A DNA stretch of 39,806 nt from Planctomycetia bacterium (GTDB lineage: Bacteria; Planctomycetota; Planctomycetia; Pirellulales; Thermoguttaceae). The stretch lies in contig JAPLNP010000440.1 in the NCBI GenBank assembly GCA_026401055.1, forward strand, positions 1 to 39,806. The letters are read 5' to 3'. The translations under genes and the position numbers were made by a program. The notes under the pieces were generated by a model, which made no database searches, had not been told where the DNA came from, and worked only from the letters and a program-made list of their open reading frames with translations. This document shows positions 1 through 7,490 of the stretch, piece after piece; the first letter of the stretch is position 1; every line of letters starts with the position of its first letter.

Positions 1-20
1 TCCTGTTCATGTTGCGGCAT
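1..20 (-). CDS. 5' end of an unidentified minus-strand gene (runs off left edge)
   Basis: An ATG on the minus strand at 20 is preceded, after a 5-base gap, by a perfect AAGGAGG Shine-Dalgarno sequence (complement of 26-32). It opens a reading frame that leaves the window after six codons (MPQHEQ). The ribosome binding site is among the best in the window, so a gene start is likely. The product cannot be named. It is divergent from the DUF4160 gene at 199, so 33-198 would hold both promoters; I see no convincing promoter boxes there. Confidence 0.35.
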
Positions 21-198
21 GGAAGCCTCCTTGCTTCGCTCAGCATTTTCATCTTGCCCACTTTCCACGCCGTATGTTGTAAACCACCCCCCTTCTGGTC
101 AGCAACACCAAATTCCAGCGCGAACCCTGTCTTGCACCCGAACCGGACATTGTGTCTGTTCTGGTATTGACTGATGTCCTATTCGATGGTAGGCTTCA

Positions 199-459
199 AT
201 GGCGGTAGTGAGTGCGTTTCAAGTGCCCGGGCTGAAGATGTGGTTCTGGTCGTTCGATCACGAGCCGCCGCATTTTCACGCCAAGCGCGAGGCGCAGTGG
301 GAGGTGAAGGTGCATTTCCTCCGGGCACCCGGGGCGATGATCGAGCCGGTTTGGGCAGACAAGAAACCGCAAAGCCGTCTTCTCAAGGAATTGGCGCAGC
401 TCGCCGAGGCGCACCGATTGGAACTGCTAGTGGAATGGGAAGAAATCCACGGGAATTGA
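199..459 (+). CDS. DUF4160 domain protein
   Basis: A small 86-residue protein of the DUF4160 family. The hallmark is the N-terminal block with the 'DHEPPHFHAK' motif (residues about 20-29) after a 'GLKMWFWS' strand; family members carry a similar '(D)H.PPHFHA' signature. The family is short, has no established biochemical activity, and is usually encoded just upstream of a DUF2442 gene, as here. Because of that pairing it is often treated as a candidate toxin-antitoxin-like module, which remains an inference. The start at 199 is chosen because the protein then begins just before the conserved block; its ribosome binding site is weak. The next gene follows within 10 bases, so the two are almost certainly co-transcribed. 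Confidence 0.8.
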   Translation: MAVVSAFQVPGLKMWFWSFDHEPPHFHAKREAQWEVKVHFLRAPGAMIEPVWADKKPQSRLLKELAQLAEAHRLELLVEWEEIHGN

Positions 460-467
460 GTGCGGCA

Positions 468-1424
468 ATGAGCGCATTAGGCAGACGTGAGAGTCGGATC
501 TCGGATCGTTCGCGCACGTCGAACGGGAACGATGCGGTTCGCATCGTGGTGACGAACAGGCAGTATGGAGAGTGGTGCCGAGGGTCGATCCGGCGCCTTC
601 CGCGCAGCGCAAGGTCGAAGCTGGATCTGCTCACGTTTCCGAGTTGGTATGAAGTGGTGATTCCCCGAACTCCCCGGAAGCCGGTGCCGACCATTTTTGT
701 TTCGCGTCTGGCCGACGTTGTCGTGGAAGCGGCCAAGAAAGCACGGGAAGCCGGGCGTTCCAAGCACTTGCTCTTTTCGGAAGGGATGCCGATAGAAGCC
801 CTGGCGTCACGGTTGCCGCGACTCGATGTTCGAGATGCGAATCGGGTGCACGTAGCCCGAGAAGGCGATGCGGAATCCATCGCAGCGATCCTGTATCGAT
901 TGTTCCGTGGGATAGCGCAGCCCAAGGAGGCTCACTCGATTTTGGACGCCTGGGTGGAAGGAGAGGATATCGTGTTGCTCTCGCCGTCTTTTGCGCGTCT
1001 TTCGGTGCCGCTCGGGAAGCTGACGAAGTTCATCGGGGAGCCCAAGAAGGAAATCAAGGCATTTGAAATAGATGAGGATGGAAGGTTCTTGTTCTGGCCG
1101 CACGCCGATGTGCATCTGGGATGGGAGCAGATGAGGCAGATCCTCGATCCGACGGCGGCAATTGCCACAGAAGAGAAAACCGAGCAGTTCAACCGCGGCT
1201 ACGGTTCGGCGGTTCGTAGGCTGCGAGAAGAACGGGAGTTGAAACAGGCGGCGATCGACGGGCTGAGCGAACGCCACGTGAGACGCATCGAGCAGGGAAG
1301 ACAGCCGGTTACCAGTTCCGCTCTGCGCGCTTTGGCCAAAGCGCACGACATGCCGGTCGAGGACTACCTGAAGGAAGTGGCAAGCCGGTTGCCTTCGGTC
1401 GAATGTTGTGTCGGAGCACCATAG
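468..1424 (+). CDS. DUF2442 domain protein with C-terminal XRE-type helix-turn-helix
   Basis: A 318-residue protein with three parts. Residues about 1-150 form a basic N-terminal region I do not recognise ('VRIVVTNRQYGEWCRGSIRR'). Residues about 155-225 match DUF2442 ('EIDEDGRFLFWPHADVHLGW'). Residues about 240-300 look like a Cro/C1-type helix-turn-helix ('LREERELKQAAIDGLSERHV', then 'IEQGRQPVTSSALRALAKAH'). The partner DUF4160 gene ends 8 bases upstream, the usual order for this pair. Most DUF2442 proteins are under 120 residues, so the length and the DNA-binding tail are unusual and suggest it represses its own operon (inference). An ATG at 435 inside the DUF4160 gene is an alternative start; the frame stays open to 174, but that extension lies over the neighbour and is not credible. 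Confidence 0.7.
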   Translation: MSALGRRESRISDRSRTSNGNDAVRIVVTNRQYGEWCRGSIRRLPRSARSKLDLLTFPSWYEVVIPRTPRKPVPTIFVSRLADVVVEAAKKAREAGRSKHLLFSEGMPIEALASRLPRLDVRDANRVHVAREGDAESIAAILYRLFRGIAQPKEAHSILDAWVEGEDIVLLSPSFARLSVPLGKLTKFIGEPKKEIKAFEIDEDGRFLFWPHADVHLGWEQMRQILDPTAAIATEEKTEQFNRGYGSAVRRLREERELKQAAIDGLSERHVRRIEQGRQPVTSSALRALAKAHDMPVEDYLKEVASRLPSVECCVGAP

Positions 1425-1479
1425 CCCGCGATCGTATGGCGAGTGGACCTGTAGGCGCGGTTTCTCCGGGAGCGGCCGT

Positions 1480-2141
1480 ATGGACATCGTCAACCAACAA
1501 CGCGGGACCCTGCTTGGCCTGGCCGTCGGGGATGCCCTGGGGGCGGCGGTCGAGTTTCGACGGCCGGGAACCTTCGCCGAAGTGACCGACTACCGCGGCG
1601 GCGGACCGCACGGGCTGGGGCCCGGCGAGTGGACCGACGATACCAACGAACGTCGGCGGACCACTCGGCGCGGGCCAGCGGCAACGGCTCGATCATGCGG
1701 CTCGCGCCGGTGCCGATCCGCTACGCCGGCCTCTTCCCGGACCGGCTGGAGGAGCTCGCCCGTTATCTGGCCGAGTCGAGCCTTCCCACGCACGCCAGCC
1801 CGCAGTGCTTGTCGGCGTGCGCCTATCTCGGACTGGTGCTGTGCGGCCTGATTCACGGCATCGACCGCGAGGAGGTGCTCGCGCCGGATTGGGAGCCGCT
1901 CGTCCGGCTCCGGACGATCCAGCCGCTCCATCCCGAGGTCGAGGAGGTTGCCGCGGGCAGCTTTCGCCGCCGCGAAGCCGTGTTGAGAGCGGTGAACCTC
2001 GGCGACGACGCCGACACGACCGGCGCCGTCTGCGGCCAGTTGGCCGGGGCCTGTTGGGGCGAAACGGGAATTCCCGAAGAATGGCGCGAGAAGCTCGCCA
2101 GACCAGCCATGATCGAACACGCACTCGGGGGGCTCCTGTAG
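1480..2141 (+). pseudogene. ADP-ribosylglycohydrolase family pseudogene (internal deletions and frameshift)
   Basis: Remnant of an ADP-ribosylglycohydrolase (DraG/ARH-like, which removes ADP-ribose from proteins using two metal ions). The start is intact from ATG 1480: 'QQRGTLLGLAVGDALGAAVE' and the metal-binding 'GEWTDDT'. At about 1640-1650 the frame changes and the sequence jumps to 'ADHSARASGNGSIMRLAPVP', which normally lies about 70 residues further on. A second break near 1965-1980 joins 'AAGSFRRRE' directly to 'AVLRAVNLGDDADTTGAVCG'; intact relatives have roughly 30 residues there (Y/W-rich 'SLEAALWAF' region). The C-terminal metal motif 'NLGDDADTT' survives. The gap sizes come from my memory of the family, not an alignment. 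With a frameshift and two missing blocks this should be non-functional. The frame ends in TAG at 2139-2141, directly against the sulfatase remnant. Confidence 0.75.
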
Positions 2142-2477
2142 CGCGTCCCGGCGGACCGGGTGATCGACGGGGCCAGCCTCCTGCCGATCCTCGGCGGCAA
2201 GCCGATCCGGCGAACGACGCCGCTTTACTGGCAGTACGATCTGGCGTTGGGCTGGGCCAAGGCGGCGCTGCGCGACGGCGACTGGAAGCTGCTGGCCGAC
2301 GAGAAGCTCGCCAAGTTCGAGTTGTACAACCTCAAGGACGACGTTTTCGAAAAGCACGACCTCGCCGCCGCCAAGCCCGAGCGGGTCAAGACGATGAGCG
2401 ACACTCTCGCGCGGCTCCACGCCGAGATCAAGTCCGAGGGCCCGACGTGGCCGGAGGGGAAGCGAGGGGAGAAGTAG
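2142..2477 (+). pseudogene. C-terminal fragment of an arylsulfatase
   Basis: The reading frame after the TAG of the preceding pseudogene gives 'VPADRVIDGASLLPILGGKP', then 'TPLYWQYDLALGWAKAALRD', 'DWKLLADEKL' and 'FELYNLKDD', the typical end of a formylglycine-dependent sulfatase of the planctomycete type. Only about 110 residues remain of an expected 450-500. The CxPxR formylglycine site and the metal ligands are missing, so it cannot be active. No start codon with a ribosome binding site precedes the homologous part (the first ATG-like start, GTG 2160, lies inside a conserved stretch). The in-frame juxtaposition with the ADP-ribosylglycohydrolase remnant, with no spacer, points to one deletion that fused the two genes. 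Confidence 0.75.
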
Positions 2478-2529
2478 GCGCTCGCCGGGCGGCACGTAGT
2501 TACATGGTTGAGCCAATAGGGATAACGCG

Positions 2530-3699
2530 ATGAACCGACTGCGGCTGTTTTGCACCGTGATTGCCCTCTGTACGACGCCGTGTCCGGCGCCCGCGGCCGA
2601 CGAGAAACCGTCGCCGGGGGCGAAATCCGAGAATGTTGTCGTGGTTCGGTTGCTCGACGTGGATGGCAAAGCGATTGAAGGCGCTCATGTGAGTGACTTC
2701 GGCTGCTTCGGCGGCCCGGCGGATAAGACGCCCGGCGACGAGTCCGGCTGGCGGTACTATTCACACGCCGTCTCGGACGGCAGCGGCACGGCACGCATCA
2801 CGGACGAGCATGGGCGTCCCGATTGCATTATCGCCCGACATGTGCATAGGAGACTCGCCGCAATCGAAAGCCTGGCCGAGGGGCAATCGAACGGAGTAAT
2901 TACGATTACCATGCGTCCCGAGTGCCGGCTTTTCGGTCGCCTGGTCTCCAAAGAATTGGCGGCCCGCAACCGGAAGATCACTTGGAGCAACGTCGATCTT
3001 CACATGGACGGGAAACGCCCCCTGGCCTGCACGTCGGAGCAGGCCGAATTCCATTTCTACGTTCCCCCGGGCACGTACGAAATCGAGGCCTACGGCGAAG
3101 AAGTACACGCAGCGTGGAAGAAGGTAACGGTGCAACCGGGCCGGCGGGAACTGGACCTCGGCGCGATCGAGATGCCGCCGAAGCGACTCGTGCTGTTGGA
3201 AGGTTTGCCCGCCCCGGAGCTTCGGGATGTCGTTGCCTGGAAAAACAGCGAGTCAATCAGGCTCTCGGACCTGCGAGGCAAGGTCGTCCTTCTGGAATTC
3301 TGGGGATACTGGTGCGGACCGTGTGTGGGAGAGATGCCGGATCTCTTTTCGCTCTACGACAAGTATCACGAACAAGGGCTGGTGGTCATCGGGGTTCACG
3401 TCGATAGCGGTGTTGAGATCGATTCGCCAGCCAAGCTCGACGAAAAGCTAGCCGGCGTGAAAAGAACCCTCTGGAAGGGCCGCGACATTCCGTTTCCCGT
3501 TGCCATGGTCGTCGAGCACAGAGTGCCATTTCGGCCGGATGTGCAAAGAACGGCGGCATGTCCCCTGGCGGCAGAATACGGGATTGACGACGTGCCGGCC
3601 GGCGTGCTCATCGACCGACAGGGCCGAGTCGTGGGGGGATTCCACGTCGGCTTCAAGCCCGATCTGACGGTCCTTGAAAAGACACTCAAGGAGAAGTGA
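2530..3699 (+). CDS. Exported TlpA-like thioredoxin-fold protein with N-terminal regulatory-like domain
   Basis: A 389-residue protein. Residues 1-23 are a Sec signal peptide. Residues about 36-210 resemble the beta-sandwich carboxypeptidase-regulatory-like modules common in planctomycetes ('VVRLLDVDGKAIEGAHVSDF' and 'FHFYVPPGTYEIEAYGEEVH'). Residues about 225-389 are a TlpA/AhpC-type thioredoxin domain: 'LSDLRGKVVLLEFWGYWCGP' contains the redox pair Cys262-x-x-Cys265, and 'GIDDVPAGVLIDRQGRVVGG' supplies the cis-proline (about residue 356). It would act as a thiol-disulfide oxidoreductase outside the cytoplasm; its substrate is unknown. Start ATG 2530 gives a clean signal peptide. It stands alone, just downstream of the two pseudogenes, and converges on the PEP-CTERM gene. 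Confidence 0.85.
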   Translation: MNRLRLFCTVIALCTTPCPAPAADEKPSPGAKSENVVVVRLLDVDGKAIEGAHVSDFGCFGGPADKTPGDESGWRYYSHAVSDGSGTARITDEHGRPDCIIARHVHRRLAAIESLAEGQSNGVITITMRPECRLFGRLVSKELAARNRKITWSNVDLHMDGKRPLACTSEQAEFHFYVPPGTYEIEAYGEEVHAAWKKVTVQPGRRELDLGAIEMPPKRLVLLEGLPAPELRDVVAWKNSESIRLSDLRGKVVLLEFWGYWCGPCVGEMPDLFSLYDKYHEQGLVVIGVHVDSGVEIDSPAKLDEKLAGVKRTLWKGRDIPFPVAMVVEHRVPFRPDVQRTAACPLAAEYGIDDVPAGVLIDRQGRVVGGFHVGFKPDLTVLEKTLKEK

Positions 3700-3904
3700 C
3701 GCACTCGCGGGCAACGCCGACGAACCATCGACCCGGCCTTTTCAAGTGGACCGCTTACCGTGGCAGACCGTCGATGCCACCCGGGGCGATTCAGCTACGC
3801 TCTTTGTGCCGCCGCGCGGCCAGCCCCAGCGTTTGGTGCGGGAAATAAACAAGAGACTGACTCCCGAGAGGGAATCGCCTCACCAACTCGGACGCCCGAC
3901 GCTC
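3700..3904. other. Gap after the TlpA-like gene
   Basis: Between the TlpA-like stop codon and the terminator of the convergent PEP-CTERM gene I see no credible gene or repeat. Open frames here lack ribosome binding sites and protein-like composition. Confidence 0.4.
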
Positions 3905-3934
3905 AAAAAAAACGGGACGCACAACGGCGTCCCG
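3905..3934 (-). terminator. Intrinsic terminator of the PEP-CTERM gene
   Basis: On the minus strand an 8-bp perfect GC-rich stem (CGGGACGC pairing with GCGTCCCG, plus-strand 3913-3920 and 3927-3934) with a 6-base loop is followed at once by eight U residues (the A run at 3905-3912). It lies 36 bases beyond the stop of the PEP-CTERM gene. On the plus strand the same hairpin is followed by a weaker T-rich stretch, so it may also stop transcription from the TlpA-like gene. Confidence 0.85.
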
Positions 3935-3969
3935 GTTCTAGGTTTCTTGTCGGTTTGGATCGAGTCGCC

Positions 3970-4620
3970 TCACGCGATGCGTCGACGCGCGACGACGAGC
4001 GCGGCGAGGCCCATGCCGATCAGCACGAGCGTGCTCGGTTCGGGCACGATCGGCCCGATCACGTCGCCGTCACCCACTCTCGCGCCGATCAGATTGCCCA
4101 CGATCAGCTCAACCGTGTCGGGCGCGTACGCGCTCACCGCGTAGAGCACCGCGCTATGCTCGCCCGGAGTGATCTTAAAGCCGGCGCGCTCCGTGAAGTA
4201 GAAAGATAGAACGCCCTCCGCATTGATGTAGCCCTCGTCCTCCGGTTCTTGGCCGTTGGGCAAGAAGCCCTCGGGAACAGCCCCGGTAAGCCATCCGACG
4301 GATGGACTGGCGCCGGCGCCGATAAACGGCACGAGCGTAAACAACTCGATCGACGAATTGGTTCCCGTTCCGGTGTTGTTCACTTGATAGAGATAGGCGT
4401 AGTTGCCCGATTCGGTCGCAAACGCCTGGCTGAACACTTCCGCGTGAAGAATATCGTTGCTCATGTCGGTGGTCATGAGCGGGACCGCGCCGCCCACCGG
4501 GCCTTCACCGAGCAGATCCCCCAGTGTCGAATCACCCAAAGTGATACTGCCGGCCTGGACGCCCGTGACCATGGCGACTGACAGAAGAACCGCGAATAGC
4601 GTCCGGATCCCCGTTTTCAT
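3970..4620 (-). CDS. PEP-CTERM sorting domain protein
   Basis: A 216-residue secreted protein. It has a Sec signal peptide (residues 1-23, ending VQA), an extracellular middle I do not recognise, rich in small residues (GxG, 'YLYQVNNTGTGTNSSIELFT'), and a textbook PEP-CTERM tail from about residue 192: 'VPEPSTLVLIGMGLAALVVA' followed by RRR. The tail is recognised by an exosortase, which cleaves at the PEP motif during export to the surface. No exosortase is in the window. The start at 4620 is supported by GGGGGAG upstream on the minus strand. It is monocistronic, with its own terminator. Confidence 0.9.
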   Translation of the reverse strand: MKTGIRTLFAVLLSVAMVTGVQAGSITLGDSTLGDLLGEGPVGGAVPLMTTDMSNDILHAEVFSQAFATESGNYAYLYQVNNTGTGTNSSIELFTLVPFIGAGASPSVGWLTGAVPEGFLPNGQEPEDEGYINAEGVLSFYFTERAGFKITPGEHSAVLYAVSAYAPDTVELIVGNLIGARVGDGDVIGPIVPEPSTLVLIGMGLAALVVARRRIA

Positions 4621-5160
4621 AGCAAGACTCCCCCGGCTGAAATTACCTCAGTTGCAGTGCGGAGGCCGGAGCCTCTACACGTTAGATTGTAACAACCGTA
4701 GCGTTTACCGCAAGCGTTCCGTGGGCAAAATCCCCCGAACCCCCCCTAAAAATCCGCAAAAACGTCGGCGAAAGAGCATCTGCGGGCGCACTGAGCGGAA
4801 GAACGGCGATAGAACGTGTCAGTGCCAATCCTATTCGGCACGATATTTGCGCATTTCCACGGACCTCGCGCCGGGGATGTTGCGCGATGCGCATCGACGT
4901 GCATCATCGTGGCACGGCCGGCAGGAAACGCAAATGGGTGCCGGTGTGTTCAGTCACGACGAACCGTTCTGACAATGTTGCGTCCCGGGGCGGACGTGGT
5001 AGAATCTCGGCATGCGTGACCTCGGCACGTCGGGGGGTGGGTAATAGCCTGCCCGACGGCAAGGAATTCCGAGGGAAAGACCTATCTGGAAATGGGTCGA
5101 CGCCCCCCGCTTGCCGCCTGATCGGGCCGTGGCGTGAGTGCCCGCCGAGAAAGACCGCCG
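4621..5160. other. Divergent intergenic region
   Basis: About 540 bases between the divergent PEP-CTERM and MFS genes. No gene is credible here. It must hold both promoters: a candidate for the MFS gene is listed separately, and none was clear for the PEP-CTERM gene beyond a small hairpin-prone GAGGCTCCGGCCTC-like stretch near 4665. Confidence 0.5.
4978..5005 (+). promoter_or_regulatory. Candidate sigma70-type promoter for the MFS gene
   Basis: TTGCGT (4978-4983) and TAGAAT (5000-5005) are separated by 16 bases, matching the -35/-10 consensus at 4 and 5 of 6 positions. It lies about 130-155 bases upstream of the MFS start. Planctomycete promoters are poorly defined, so this is tentative. Confidence 0.3.
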
Positions 5161-6447
5161 ATGCAACATCCGACAACGCCGGAGATGAGGGTGCTGAAGA
5201 GCACGGGGCTTCACCCCTGGCAGTTGATCGCCTTCTTCGCCGCGGGCGGTCTGTACCTGACCTGCTACTTCGCCCGGTACAATCTCAGCGCCGCAACGCC
5301 CGGTATTCTCACGGAATTCGAGTATTCCAAGGAGAAGTTCGGCTGGATCACCACGGTCTTCACCGTCGTCTATGCCGCGGGCCAGTTTGTCAACGGCTGG
5401 TTGGCGGACCGTTTCGGACCCAAACCGCTGTTGGTCGTCGGCGGCCTCGGTTGCGTGGTGGCAAACGTCTGTTTCGGACACTCCCGTTCCTTCGATGCGT
5501 TCGCCCTGTCCTGGGCGATGAATGCCTATTTTTCGTCGATGTTGTGGTCGTCGTGCTGCCGTATTGTCTACAACTGGTTCCCGCGGAACCGCTGGGGTTT
5601 CTGGAAAGGCGCCTTGCTGACGATGAGCTTTGCCGGCGGCGCCCTCGGCATGACGCTCAGCGCTTACGTAATCAAGGAGTACGGCTGGCGCGCGGCCTTC
5701 TTCATGCCGCCCGCGTTTCTGTGGGCTGCGACCTCGCTGTTCTTCGTGTTCGGCCGGAATTCGCCCCAGGACGCGGGCTTCCAGCCGCAGTGGGAGGAGG
5801 CGATCGAGCCGGGACAGTCCGAGCGGAAATTCGGGCTGGCCGACTACATCGCCGCGCTGAGCAACTTCAAGATGAACCTGGCCTACCTGGCGGGCGCAGG
5901 CGAGAAGATGGTTCGCATCGGGATACTGACCTGGTTCATCGTGATCCTCAAAGAACCGGTCGCCAGTGGCGGCTTCGGCCTCACCCTCGCGCAGTCCTCG
6001 ATGATGACCTCGCTGGCCTTCTGGGGCGGCGTGGCCCTCTGCATCCCGTTTGGAGTGATCACCGACCGCGTGTTCGGCGGCCAGCGATGGCAGACCATGG
6101 TGATCGGTTTTCTGATCAGCGCGGCGGGCCTGGCGTGTCTCGCCCAAGTCGACTTCATTCTGAGTTGCTCTCACAAGTTGTTGCTGATCGGGGCGAGTAT
6201 CTTCGTTTGCGGCGGAACGATCCAAGCGCTGGAGACTCCCCTGTACGTGCTCCCAGGCCAGATCCTGGGCAAAGAACGGGGCGCCACCGGCGTGGGCATC
6301 ATGGGCGGGTGTATGTACATCGGCGCGTCGGCGTCCGGCGCTTTTCTCGGCTGGTGGCTGGATCATTACTCCGTCAGCTCGATGCTCCTGCTGCTGGCCG
6401 GCGTTTGCGTCTTCTCCAGCGCCGTTTCCGCGACCATCCGCCGCTAG
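5161..6447 (+). CDS. MFS transporter, OPA (GlpT/UhpT-like) family
   Basis: A 428-residue protein with about 12 hydrophobic segments. The first helix region 'LIAFFAAGGLYLTCYFARYN' followed by LSAATP resembles the organophosphate:phosphate antiporters (GlpT, UhpT), whose helix 1 also has a Y..RYN arrangement. The cytoplasmic loop 'NGWLADRFGPKPLL' is the MFS G-x-L-a-D-r-x-G-r/p-k/r signature between helices 2 and 3. Likely role: uptake of a phosphorylated or acidic organic compound across the inner membrane; the substrate is unknown. ATG 5161 has AGAAAG about 7 bases upstream; GTG 5134 in the same frame is an alternative. It precedes the HAD/amidotransferase/SDR/ALDH block on the same strand and may import its substrate (inference). 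Confidence 0.85.
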   Translation: MQHPTTPEMRVLKSTGLHPWQLIAFFAAGGLYLTCYFARYNLSAATPGILTEFEYSKEKFGWITTVFTVVYAAGQFVNGWLADRFGPKPLLVVGGLGCVVANVCFGHSRSFDAFALSWAMNAYFSSMLWSSCCRIVYNWFPRNRWGFWKGALLTMSFAGGALGMTLSAYVIKEYGWRAAFFMPPAFLWAATSLFFVFGRNSPQDAGFQPQWEEAIEPGQSERKFGLADYIAALSNFKMNLAYLAGAGEKMVRIGILTWFIVILKEPVASGGFGLTLAQSSMMTSLAFWGGVALCIPFGVITDRVFGGQRWQTMVIGFLISAAGLACLAQVDFILSCSHKLLLIGASIFVCGGTIQALETPLYVLPGQILGKERGATGVGIMGGCMYIGASASGAFLGWWLDHYSVSSMLLLLAGVCVFSSAVSATIRR

Positions 6448-6470
6448 GAATACGGGACTGCCCAGGAAAA

Positions 6471-6609
6471 GGGGACTGGCTCCGTCGCCCCGACAGGTCT
6501 CGATGACGCCGTTTCGCGTAACCACGCGGTTGAAAAGGGGGTCAGGCACCGAGCCGGCAACGTTGATTGGGCGACGTGCACCTTCCTGTTCGGCTCGGAG
6601 CCAGTCCCC
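6471..6609. repeat. Family A inverted repeat, long variant
   Basis: A 14-bp perfect inverted repeat, GGGGACTGGCTCCG at 6471-6484 and its complement at 6596-6609, encloses a 111-base interior. A second, staggered inverted repeat uses GTTGAAAAGGGGG (6529-6541) and its complement at about 6607-6619. The GGGGACTGG arm is shared with the other family A elements of this window. It fills most of the gap between the MFS and HAD genes. Confidence 0.6.
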
Positions 6610-6710
6610 CCTTTTCAACTCGGCCCCGTCTTGCCAACCCTGACTGCCCGTGGCAAAATAAACGATCCGTCCGAGCACCAGAAAATCGTTGCCCCCGCCG
6701 AGTAACGCCC

Positions 6711-7490
6711 ATGATGCAAAAGGGATCCACCCGCGCCGTCACCTTCGATCTGTGGGACTGCTTGTTCGTCGACGACTCGGACGAGCCCAAGCGCAAGGCG
6801 GCGGGCTTGCCGCCGAAGCGCGTCGCGCGGCGAGACCTCGCCCACGAGTATCTCAGCCGCCACCACGCCGTCTCGCGCGAATGCTCGGACTTGGCTTACG
6901 ACGTCTCGGAGGCGGCGTTCAACAAGGTGTGGCACGACCAGTACGTCACCTGGACCGTCCGCGATCGCTACGAGGTGCTCATGGCGGGGCTCGGCAAGCG
7001 GATTCCCGAGCCGGACCTCTCGGAACTCATCAAGCGACACGAGACGATGGAACTCGACTACCGCCCCGACCCCGCGCCCGGCGCGCTTGCGGCGCTGCGG
7101 GCCCTGAAGGACGTGTATCCCTTGGTCGTCATCTCGGACGCGATCAATTCGCCGGGCTGGGCGTTGGCCGAACTGCTTCGCGGCGCGGGGATGCACAACT
7201 GTTTTGACGCCTTCATCTTCTCCGACGAACTCGGCCGTTCCAAGCCGGCCCCCGAGGCGTTCGCCGCGGCGGCCGCGGCGGTCGGGTGCGGCGTCGGCGA
7301 GTTGGTCCACGTCGGCGACCGGCCGCACAACGACGTCGGCGGCCCCCATGCCGTCGGCGCGCGAGCCGTCCTTCTGACGGTCGTCAAGCAGCGCCCGCTC
7401 GAAGATCATCACCCCGACGCCGTCTGCGACGACTACGCGAAGTTGCCCGGCATTCTCGCTCAGATAGACGCACAGGAGCACAAGCCGTGA
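6711..7490 (+). CDS. HAD-family hydrolase
   Basis: A 259-residue haloacid dehalogenase-like enzyme. Motif I is 'TFDLWDCL' (nucleophile Asp13, acid/base Asp16), motif II is 'LVVISDA', motif III the Lys of 'GRSKPAPEAF', and motif IV 'VHVGDRPHNDV'. The helical insert between motifs I and II marks subclass I (phosphoglycolate phosphatase or haloacid dehalogenase type), so it probably hydrolyses a small organophosphate. Two ATGs are adjacent (6711 and 6714); the open frame extends upstream to 6567, but that part lies in a repeat and is non-homologous. Its stop overlaps the next gene's GTG start (GTGA), a sign of translational coupling. Confidence 0.85.
   Translation: MMQKGSTRAVTFDLWDCLFVDDSDEPKRKAAGLPPKRVARRDLAHEYLSRHHAVSRECSDLAYDVSEAAFNKVWHDQYVTWTVRDRYEVLMAGLGKRIPEPDLSELIKRHETMELDYRPDPAPGALAALRALKDVYPLVVISDAINSPGWALAELLRGAGMHNCFDAFIFSDELGRSKPAPEAFAAAAAAVGCGVGELVHVGDRPHNDVGGPHAVGARAVLLTVVKQRPLEDHHPDAVCDDYAKLPGILAQIDAQEHKP

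Noticed and set aside
174-467. Upstream extension of the DUF2442 gene over the DUF4160 gene
   Set aside because: It would overlap a real gene in another frame for its whole length and has no ribosome binding site or homology.
4954-6678. 574-codon minus-strand frame opposite the MFS gene
   Set aside because: Antisense shadow with no recognisable domain; the plus-strand MFS product has full family motifs.
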